Origin: Pseudocitrobacter faecalis
GTDB taxonomy: Bacteria; Pseudomonadota; Gammaproteobacteria; Enterobacterales; Enterobacteriaceae
DNA: 64,000 nucleotides
NCBI GenBank assembly: GCA_003315335.1
Contig: QNRL01000006.1
Coordinates: forward strand, 124,001 to 188,000
Direction of reading: 5' to 3'
The translations under genes were made by a program, and so were the position numbers. Positions 58,002 to 64,000 of the stretch are shown piece by piece. The notes beneath the pieces are model-generated. The model did no database searches, had not been told where the DNA came from, and saw only the letters and a list, made by a program, of their open reading frames with translations. Each line of letters opens with the position of its first letter. Within the stretch, counting starts at the first letter, position 1.

Positions 58002-58979
58002 TTATTTCCCTATTACCTGCGGATTAACGCAGTTCTTCTCAACCTTCCCCTGCAACGCCTCTATCAAGTTATCCACCGCGCAGGCCGCCATATTGAAGCG
58101 CGTCTCATGAGTGGCAGAACCGATATGCGGCAGCGCAACAACGTTTGGCAGCGTCAGCAGCGGTGAGCTGACCGGCAGCGGTTCCTTCTCGAATACATCC
58201 AGCCCGGCAGCGTGGATTTCACCCGCCTGCAGCGCGGCAATCAGCGCTTCCTCGTCCACTACCGGGCCACGCCCTGCGTTAATAAAGATGGCGGAGGATT
58301 TCATTTTCGCGAACTGTTCTTTACCGAAAAGATGATGCGTTTCGTCGGTGAGCGGCAGGATCAGACACACGAAATCGGATTCCTGCAACAGCGTGTCGAG
58401 GTCACAATAACGCGCGCTGAAACGCTCTTCGGCCTGCGGATGCTGGCGGCGCGCGTTATACAGAATCGGCATGCCGAATCCGCAGTGCGCGCGCTGAGCC
58501 AGCGCCATGCCGATGCGCCCCATCCCTACAATGCCCAGCGTTTTATGGTGCACATCGGTACCGAACCAATCCGGCCCGATGCTTTTTTTCCACTCCCCCG
58601 CTTTTACACGGTCGGCGACTTCCACCACCCGGCGCGCGGTACTGAGCACCAGCGCCATCACCGTATCGGCGACGGTTTCCGTCAGAACGGTTGGCGTATG
58701 CATCAGCAGAATGTTACGCGCGTTCAGGGCTTCAACATCAAAGTTGTCATATCCTACGGAGACGGTCGAGGTCGCGCGCAGCTTCGGCATTTTCTCCAGC
58801 AGCGCTTCGTTAACGGCTTCGCTGGAGCCCAGCAGGCCGACGGCGTTAGCAAACACCTCTGCGTGCTGTTGGACGGTTTCCGGGCGCAGGTTTGGCACCT
58901 GCGTAACGGTAAAGTGGGCTTCCAGGCGATGCAGTAGATCGTCAGGCAGTGCCTTGTAGAGAATAATGGACGGCTTCAT
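58002..58979 (-). CDS. ghrB: 2-ketogluconate / glyoxylate-hydroxypyruvate reductase B (KguD-like)
   Basis: 325 residues of the D-2-hydroxyacid dehydrogenase family. NAD(P) motif [21 protein letters not shown] (about 150-170), and the catalytic Arg, Glu and His in [24 protein letters not shown] and [11 protein letters not shown]. In E. coli it reduces glyoxylate, hydroxypyruvate and 2-keto-D-gluconate. Here it lies 21 bp downstream of a transporter gene in a kguE-kguK-kguT order, the place of kguD, so reduction of 2-keto-6-phosphogluconate to 6-phosphogluconate is a likely additional or main role. Confidence 0.93.
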   Translation of the reverse strand: MKPSIILYKALPDDLLHRLEAHFTVTQVPNLRPETVQQHAEVFANAVGLLGSSEAVNEALLEKMPKLRATSTVSVGYDNFDVEALNARNILLMHTPTVLTETVADTVMALVLSTARRVVEVADRVKAGEWKKSIGPDWFGTDVHHKTLGIVGMGRIGMALAQRAHCGFGMPILYNARRQHPQAEERFSARYCDLDTLLQESDFVCLILPLTDETHHLFGKEQFAKMKSSAIFINAGRGPVVDEEALIAALQAGEIHAAGLDVFEKEPLPVSSPLLTLPNVVALPHIGSATHETRFNMAACAVDNLIEALQGKVEKNCVNPQVIGK

Positions 58980-59000
58980 GCGACTCTCCGTAAGTGTGAT

Positions 59001-60281
59001 TTAAGCGTGGCGTGCGCCAACGGGAAGTTGTTGATTCTTAGCAGGCTTAACAATCAAAGTAAGCCATACCGAGGCGAAAAGCGCCACCCCCATGAAAATG
59101 TAAGAGGCAGACGGCGAACCGGTCGCGCCGTTAAGGTAGCCGACGAACCAGGAGCCAAAGAATGAGCCCAGTGCGCCCATACTGTTGATTAATGCCATCG
59201 CACCGCCTGCGACGTTGCGCGGCAGCATTTCCGGGATGATGGCGAAGAACGGGCCATACGGCGCGTACATCGCAGCACCGGCGACAACCAGTAGGGTATA
59301 GGAGATCCAGAAGTGGTTGGCACCCACTGCCCAGGAACCGATGAAGGCGAAACCGGCAATCAGCAACAGCGGCCAGACAAACAGTTTACGGTTCTGCATT
59401 TTATCGGAAGCCCAGGAGACCAGAATCATCGCGGTTGTGGCGGCCAGATACGGCACCGAAGAGAGCCAGCCCACTTCTACCATCCCAAGGTTTGCGCCAC
59501 CGCTGCGAATAATCGACGGCAGCCACAGTACGAAACCGTACACGCCGATGCTCCAGGCGAAATACTGCATGCACAGCAGAATCACGTTGCGTGAACGGAA
59601 CGCTTCGCCGTAGTTACGCACGGCTTTAATGCCCTGCTGCTCTTTATCGAGCTCGGCCTGCAAGGCCGTTTTTTCGGATTCAGACAACCAGCCTACCTGC
59701 GCCGGTTTATCTTTTACCAGCACCCACCAGCAGAATGCCCAGATGATGGCCGGGAAGCCTTCAATAATAAACATTTCACGCCAGCCGAGCGCCTGAATCA
59801 GGTAGCCCGAAACCACCGACATCCACAGCACCGTCACCGGGTTACCGAGGATCAGGAAAGTATTGGCGCGCGAACGTTCGGATTTGGTGAACCAGTTGCT
59901 GATGTAAATCAGCATTGCGGGCATTACCGCTGCCTCCACGACGCCGAGGATAAAGCGAATGGCGGCAAGCATTGGAATATTATTGACCATCCCGGTGAGT
60001 GAGGCACAGGCTCCCCACAGGATCAGGCAGACGAAAATCAGTTTGCGCACGCTGCGGCGTTCCGCATACATCGCGCCGGGGATCTGAAAGAAGAAGTAGC
60101 CGAGGAAGAAGAGGGCGCCCAGCAGGGAGGAGATCCCTTTAGTGATGCCTAAATCTTCGTTAATGCCTGCGGCGGAAGCGAAGCTGAAGTTTGCGCGGTC
60201 GAGGTACGCCAGGCTGTACGTGATAAACACGATTGGCATGATGTACCACCAGCGTTTGGCTGCATTGGTTGAGCTATTCAT
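59001..60281 (-). CDS. kguT: 2-ketogluconate transporter KguT (MFS, ACS family)
   Basis: 426 residues, twelve membrane segments. ACS family signature in helix 1 (ITYSLAYLDRANFSFASAAGI) and GYFFFQIPGAMYAERRSVRKLIFVCLILWG; RFILGVVEAAVMPAMLIYISNWFTKSERSRAN marks helices 4-5. Shares the YiaX2-type fold at 27216-28532 but is a separate subfamily. The neighbours (PfkB kinase, KguE-like protein, PtxS-like regulator, ghrB) identify it as the 2-ketogluconate importer. A 148-bp gap with repeats separates it from kguK. Confidence 0.82.
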   Translation of the reverse strand: MNSSTNAAKRWWYIMPIVFITYSLAYLDRANFSFASAAGINEDLGITKGISSLLGALFFLGYFFFQIPGAMYAERRSVRKLIFVCLILWGACASLTGMVNNIPMLAAIRFILGVVEAAVMPAMLIYISNWFTKSERSRANTFLILGNPVTVLWMSVVSGYLIQALGWREMFIIEGFPAIIWAFCWWVLVKDKPAQVGWLSESEKTALQAELDKEQQGIKAVRNYGEAFRSRNVILLCMQYFAWSIGVYGFVLWLPSIIRSGGANLGMVEVGWLSSVPYLAATTAMILVSWASDKMQNRKLFVWPLLLIAGFAFIGSWAVGANHFWISYTLLVVAGAAMYAPYGPFFAIIPEMLPRNVAGGAMALINSMGALGSFFGSWFVGYLNGATGSPSASYIFMGVALFASVWLTLIVKPAKNQQLPVGARHA

Positions 60282-60337
60282 AGTCCTGCCTCTGTAGTTG
60301 TAGGGTCAGAGTGTTATTCGGGAAAGGTGCGCGCGGG

Positions 60338-60422
60338 TGCCCTCACCCCGGCCCTCTCCCACAGGGAGAGGGGGAAAACCAATAATCTGCACAATCTGTC
60401 CCCTCTCTCTTGAGGGAGAGGG
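60338..60422. repeat. Repetitive C/G hairpins between kguK and kguT
   Basis: Two related inverted repeats: ggccctctcccacagggagaggg and cccctctctcttgagggagaggg, with accccggccctctccc of the kind dispersed in many enteric genomes. They interrupt the operon between the kinase and transporter genes and could attenuate or process the transcript. Confidence 0.7.
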
Positions 60423-60429
60423 AAATGCA

Positions 60430-61368
60430 CTACACCCCCAACGCCTCACGCGTCGGTAATCCTTCGCTGTCGCCCTGAACCTGAATGGCCAGTGCGCCAA
60501 TCTTATTCCCGCGGGTTACCGCATCATGCAACGAGCGTCCTTCCAGCAGGGCGCTGATTACCCCGACGGCGAAGCCATCGCCCGCGCCCACCGTATCGAC
60601 CACCTTGTCGACTTTCACCGGCGCGACGCAGCCTTTTTCTCCATCTGCGGTTTTATACCAGGCGCCGTCCGCCCCAGTTTTCAGCACCACCGCTTTTACT
60701 CCGCGAGCCAGATAGAAATCGGCGATAGCTTCCGGCGTTTGTTCGCCGGTCAGAATCATGCCCTCCTTCAAACCGGGTAAAACCCAATCGGCCTGGAACG
60801 CCAGGTGATTAAGTTTTTCCACCATCTCCGCCTCGCTTTTCCACAGCACCGGGCGCAGGTTCGGGTCGAATGAAATGGTTTTGCCCTGCGCTTTCATCGT
60901 TTGGGCCGTATGGTCGAGCAGGGCGTAGGACGAGTCAGAAAGCGCTGCTGCCACGCCGCTTAAGTGTAGATGGCGTGCGCTGGCGAAATAGTTATCGTTG
61001 AAGTCCTCAAGCGAAAGATGGCTGGCCGCTGAGTTTTTACGGAAATACTCCACGATGGGATCGGTTCCATTTTCAACTTTAGATTTCACCTGAAAGCCGG
61101 TTGCGAAACGTGCATCACAGGTAACGCCCGTCGCATCAATTCCCTCTTTTTTCAGACTATTGATGACAAACTGGCCGAAGCTGTCGTTCCCGACGCGGCT
61201 GACCCAGCCGACATTCAGGCCCAGACGCGCCAGCCCGGTTGCCACATTAAGCTCAGCCCCGGCGACACGTTTGATAAACTGCTCCACCTCACTGAGATCG
61301 CCCGTTTGTGTTGCCACAAACATCGCCATGGCTTCACCGATGGTGATGACATCCAGTTGCTTATTCAT
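60430..61368 (-). CDS. kguK: 2-ketogluconokinase KguK (PfkB family)
   Basis: 312 residues. PfkB/ribokinase fold: N-terminal DVITIGEAMAMFVAT and GAELNVATGLARLGLNVGWVSRVGNDSFGQFV (residues 37-67). The C-terminal signature VDTVGAGDGFAVGVISALLEGRS holds the catalytic Asp of GAGD. It phosphorylates 2-keto-D-gluconate at position 6. The family alone would also fit 2-keto-3-deoxygluconate kinase; operon context favours 2-ketogluconate. Starts 3 bp after the kguE stop. Confidence 0.85.
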   Translation of the reverse strand: MNKQLDVITIGEAMAMFVATQTGDLSEVEQFIKRVAGAELNVATGLARLGLNVGWVSRVGNDSFGQFVINSLKKEGIDATGVTCDARFATGFQVKSKVENGTDPIVEYFRKNSAASHLSLEDFNDNYFASARHLHLSGVAAALSDSSYALLDHTAQTMKAQGKTISFDPNLRPVLWKSEAEMVEKLNHLAFQADWVLPGLKEGMILTGEQTPEAIADFYLARGVKAVVLKTGADGAWYKTADGEKGCVAPVKVDKVVDTVGAGDGFAVGVISALLEGRSLHDAVTRGNKIGALAIQVQGDSEGLPTREALGV

Positions 61369-61371
61369 TGC

Positions 61372-62121
61372 TTAATCCTCGCGTAACAGTTCGACATAGC
61401 GACGGGTTACTGCGGTCAGGTCGTTGCCTTCCAGCGGAAACTCAATTCCACGCGGCGCATCGGCGGGCAGGGCGCGCAGTACGTCCAGCCAGTCGGTATT
61501 AATGGGGTCAGGTGGTACGGCGCGGAAGCTGTCATGATGTGGTGTCGCCGCTTTAACGTGGATGTAGCACACCGAAGGCGCCAGCTGCTGGGCAGCTTCC
61601 TGCGGGCAGTTTCCAACCCATAGCCAGTTACCCATATCAAAGGTCAGGCGCACGGGTAGGTTGAGTACACGGCAGGCGGCTTTGAAGCGCTGCATCGGCG
61701 GCAGCTGGCCGCATTCGGTCTGGTCGTTTTCTACCACCAGCGCCATGCCGCTGACCTCCAGCCAGGTACGCAGGGTTTCGAGCGGCGCTTTGCGCTCGAA
61801 ATGGCCGAGGGAGACTTTCAGCCACAGGGCGTTCAGCGCGCGAGCTTCTTCGAGCAGGGCGGGAAGGTGTGGGTTAAGCGTGCCATCGGCAAGAAACAGC
61901 GGTTCAGGGGCGGAATAGCAGGCCAGTAATTTCTGCGCTTCAATCGCGCATGCCAGTTCTGGCAGGGCGTTTAGCTCGGCGTCATTAAACATCTCGCGGC
62001 GGATTTCAACACCGTCCGCCCCGGCTTTCGCGATTATCGGCAGCATCGCCGCCTGGCCACCCGCGGCGCGGACCTGGTCATGTCCGTAAGCGGCGGTAAC
62101 CACGATAATTTGTCTTTTCAT
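61372..62121 (-). CDS. kguE: KguE-like sugar isomerase/epimerase (TIM barrel)
   Basis: 249 residues from the ATG at 62121 (TGGAG 6 bp upstream); an open ATG six codons earlier is less well placed. TIM barrel of the AP-endonuclease-2-like family. Metal-type residues: GVEIRREMF, LVVENDQTE, RLTFDMGNWLWVG and CYIHVKAAT, ending in GIEFPLEG. Named after Pseudomonas kguE, the first gene of the 2-ketogluconate operon; its exact reaction is not established. Directly downstream of the operator palindrome. Confidence 0.8.
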   Translation of the reverse strand: MKRQIIVVTAAYGHDQVRAAGGQAAMLPIIAKAGADGVEIRREMFNDAELNALPELACAIEAQKLLACYSAPEPLFLADGTLNPHLPALLEEARALNALWLKVSLGHFERKAPLETLRTWLEVSGMALVVENDQTECGQLPPMQRFKAACRVLNLPVRLTFDMGNWLWVGNCPQEAAQQLAPSVCYIHVKAATPHHDSFRAVPPDPINTDWLDVLRALPADAPRGIEFPLEGNDLTAVTRRYVELLRED

Positions 62122-62159
62122 GGGGAACTCCAGCGTCATCGTATAGTTAATACGCTAGA

Positions 62160-62173
62160 TGGAACCGGTTCCA
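62160..62173. promoter_or_regulatory. Palindromic operator TGGAACCGGTTCCA
   Basis: Perfect 14-bp palindrome 38 bp upstream of kguE and 48 bp downstream of the LacI-type gene. It matches the PtxS operator TGAAACCGGTTTCA of Pseudomonas kgu genes with a symmetrical A/G and T/C change. Almost certainly the binding site of the adjacent regulator. Confidence 0.85.
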
Positions 62174-62221
62174 AAGAAAAGCTCAGGATGTTGAATTTAT
62201 GATCGTCATCACGAAGGATCG

Positions 62222-63238
62222 TTAACGGGAGGTTGATCCCCTGATAATCAGTTCACCAGAGAAAACCTGTTCATGGATGGCGGTGCTGCCGCCTTCGATG
62301 CGGCGCACGACCTGTTCGACCGCCGCAAAACCAATCTGCCAGGTGGGCTGTTTGAGGGTGGTGATGCCGACACCCGCCAGTTCTGCCCATTCCAGTTCAT
62401 CGAAACCCAGCAGTCCAATATCGCTGCCCCAGTTCAAACCGATGCGTTTGAGCGAGCGGGCAACCTGTAACGTGAGCGCGCCGTTAGCGGAGATAATCGC
62501 TTTGCGCATGCCGCGATAGCGGGTGTGAAACTGGCGCAGAGTGTTATCCAGCAGCGCATTCTCAGCCAGCGGCACTTCCGCATTTTCGGCCAGCACGCCT
62601 GGGTAGCGCGCCAGGGTGGCATTAAACGCCGCCAGACGTTCGCGGCGGGTGTTGACGGTGCCCAGCGGTTCGCTGAGAAACAGCAGGGCTTCGAAACCCT
62701 GGTCAATGAGATGTTCGGTAGCGGTTGTTGCTGCCTGGGTATTATCGAGCCCGACCACATCGCAGGCGAAATCGGGAATTTTACGGTCAATCAGAACCAT
62801 CGGCAGTGAGGATTGTTGCAGGCGATTGAGCGCCTCTTCGCGCATCCCGACGGCATTGACCACAATCCCTTCCACCTGATAACTGCGCAGCAGGTCGAGA
62901 TAATGCTGCTCCTGATCAACCTCGTTGTTGGTGTTACACACCAGCGGAGTGAACCCTTTCTCGCGGCAGGCGGCCTCAATACCGCTTAACACGTTAACCG
63001 AGTAGGGGTTGGTGATATCGGCGATAATCAGACCAATCAGGCGGGTGCGGCCACGCTTCAGGCTGCGCGCCATCAGGCTGGGGCGATAATCGAGTTCGGC
63101 GATGGCGTTTTCAATACGCGCCAGAAGCGCATCGGAAAGCAGATGCTTCTCACCGTTAAGATAACGGGAGATGCTGGTTTTACCGGTTTTCGCTGCTTTT
63201 GCGACGTCGCTGATTGTCGGGCGTGTTGATTTCGCCAT
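62222..63238 (-). CDS. LacI-family regulator of the kgu operon (PtxS-like)
   Basis: 338 residues from the ATG at 63238 (GAGAGGCT upstream). N-terminal LacI HTH (RPTISDVAKAAKTGKTSISRYLNGEKHLLSDALLARIENAIAELDYRPSLMARSLKRGRTRLIGLI, about 5-70). Periplasmic-binding-like effector domain (about 62-338) with ITNPYSVNVLSGIEAACREKGF. Upstream of kguE in the same direction, the same place as ptxS in Pseudomonas. Expected to repress the kgu genes until 2-ketogluconate (or its phosphate) is present. Confidence 0.88.
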   Translation of the reverse strand: MAKSTRPTISDVAKAAKTGKTSISRYLNGEKHLLSDALLARIENAIAELDYRPSLMARSLKRGRTRLIGLIIADITNPYSVNVLSGIEAACREKGFTPLVCNTNNEVDQEQHYLDLLRSYQVEGIVVNAVGMREEALNRLQQSSLPMVLIDRKIPDFACDVVGLDNTQAATTATEHLIDQGFEALLFLSEPLGTVNTRRERLAAFNATLARYPGVLAENAEVPLAENALLDNTLRQFHTRYRGMRKAIISANGALTLQVARSLKRIGLNWGSDIGLLGFDELEWAELAGVGITTLKQPTWQIGFAAVEQVVRRIEGGSTAIHEQVFSGELIIRGSTSR

Positions 63239-63301
63239 AGGGAGCCTCTCTTTGCAAAGTGAGAACACCTTAGCGCGAAAATCTGGCTAAGCAAGTGATT
63301 T

Positions 63302-63327
63302 GCCCGGTAAACGAGGTGTTACCGGGC
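63302..63327 (-). terminator. Hairpin after yiaD
   Basis: Stem gcccggtaa / ttaccgggc, 8 bp past the yiaD stop on the minus strand. Probable terminator, separating yiaD from the regulator gene. Confidence 0.7.
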
Positions 63328-63334
63328 CGGAGTA

Positions 63335-63997
63335 TTACTGGAGAGGGCTTAACGTGATTTCAACGCGACGGTTCTGCGCTTTGCCCGCTTCGGTGCTATT
63401 GCTGGCAATTGGATTCGCCGGGCCCATCCCGCTGGTGCGGATGCGCGTTGCCGCCACGCCCTGCGTAATCAGCGAGCTGGCGACGGAATCCGCACGCTGC
63501 TGAGACAGGCGCATGTTCAGATCCTGCCCGCCGGTGCTGTCGGTGTAACCGACCACGTTCACCGCGGTTTTTTCATACTCTTTCAGCACCATCGCGACGC
63601 CGGTCAGGGTATTCGCGCCCGCCGGTTTCAGCGTCGCACTGCTGCTGTCGAAGGTGACATTGTTCGGCATGTTTAACACAATGTTGTCGCCATTTCGCGT
63701 CACACTCACGCCCGTTCCCTGCATTTTGTCGCGCAGTTTAGCTTCCTGCACGTCCATGTAGTAACCGACGCCGCCGCCAAGAGCCGCACCCGCTGCCGCA
63801 CCAATCAACGCGCCTTTGCCGCGATCTTTCTTCGACGAAGAGAGTGCGCCAACACCGGCACCAACCAGAGAGCCGATACCGGCGCCAATACCGGATTTGC
63901 CCGCTTCGCGCTCACCGGTGTAAGGGTTAGTGGTGCAGCCAGAAACTGCCAGAGCTCCGCTCACTACGGCAGCAATCATCAGTACGCTTTTTTTCAT
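63335..63997 (-). CDS. yiaD: YiaD, OmpA-like outer-membrane lipoprotein
   Basis: 220 residues. Signal with lipobox AVSGC (cleavage before Cys21) and a Gly-rich segment with glycine-zipper repeats (GIGAGIGSLVGAGVGALSSS, GALIGAAAGAALGGGVGYYMD, about 36-80). C-terminal OmpA peptidoglycan-binding domain (about 100-220): FDSSSATLKPAGANTLTGVAMVLKEY, VVGYTDSTGG and RADSVASSLITQGVAATRIRTSGMGPANPIASNSTEAGKAQNRRVEI, with the Asp and Arg that hold diaminopimelate. A multicopy suppressor of bamB in E. coli. Complete; the promoter is off the end. Confidence 0.95.
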   Translation of the reverse strand: MKKSVLMIAAVVSGALAVSGCTTNPYTGEREAGKSGIGAGIGSLVGAGVGALSSSKKDRGKGALIGAAAGAALGGGVGYYMDVQEAKLRDKMQGTGVSVTRNGDNIVLNMPNNVTFDSSSATLKPAGANTLTGVAMVLKEYEKTAVNVVGYTDSTGGQDLNMRLSQQRADSVASSLITQGVAATRIRTSGMGPANPIASNSTEAGKAQNRRVEITLSPLQ

Positions 63998-64000
63998 CTC

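Overview
The window is chromosomal DNA of a member of the Enterobacteriaceae. Gene content and order follow the 80-81 min region of the Escherichia coli map (yibI-yibH, yibF, selAB, yiaY, aldB, yiaWVUT, sgb/lyx, yiaJ, ysaA, avtA, malS, bax, xylRHGFAB, wecH, ysaB, glyQS, hokA, cspA, yiaG, yiaF, ghrB, yiaD). Several blocks are absent from E. coli K-12 as I remember it, and the sgb/yia operon is the Klebsiella-type variant. This suggests a genus such as Enterobacter, Klebsiella, Kosakonia or a relative, not E. coli. No tRNA, rRNA, CRISPR array or complete insertion sequence was seen.

Layout. 1-1.5 kb: yibI-yibH membrane/HlyD-type pair. 1.5-7 kb: an accessory island. It has scars of two insertion sequences (H-repeat/ISAs1 and IS903-like), then a minus-strand module reading PAAR, VgrG, LysM-muramidase-like effector, exported putative immunity protein. 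7.4-17.8 kb: yibF, selA-selB (selenocysteine incorporation), yiaY, aldB, yiaW-yiaV (paralogues of yibI-yibH), yiaU and yiaT. 18-23.4 kb: an insertion carrying a HicAB toxin-antitoxin pair, a small membrane protein, and a GH127 beta-L-arabinofuranosidase / GPH symporter / AraC regulator cluster.

23.4-32.7 kb: yiaK-L-X1-X2-lyxK-sgbH-sgbU-sgbE, which turns 2,3-diketo-L-gulonate and L-xylulose-type sugars into D-xylulose 5-phosphate, with its IclR regulator yiaJ and the ferredoxin-like ysaA. 32.7-37.3 kb: avtA, malS, bax. 37.5-39.4 kb: an inserted LysR plus degenerate metallo-beta-lactamase-fold pair. 39.4-47.6 kb: the complete xylose regulon (xylR, xylFGH, xylAB). 47.8-52.9 kb: a YiaAB protein, wecH, an ERIC element with an internal insertion, ysaB, glyQS.

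53.0-54.3 kb: three tandem ~453-bp copies of a mokA/hokA type I toxin locus. 54.4-57.9 kb: cspA with its long cold-shock leader, yiaG, a PcaK-like aromatic-acid transporter preceded by sites matching the PcaR box, and yiaF. 58.0-63.2 kb: a 2-ketogluconate operon (LacI/PtxS-type regulator, kguE, kguK, kguT) that ends in ghrB and has a PtxS-like palindromic operator. The window closes with the OmpA-like lipoprotein gene yiaD.

The main theme is uptake and breakdown of plant-derived carbon (xylose, arabinofuranosides, ascorbate/gulonate derivatives, 2-ketogluconate, aromatic acids) in accessory blocks set between conserved housekeeping genes. Two competition or addiction modules (T6SS effector/immunity, HicAB) and the amplified hok locus are the other notable parts.
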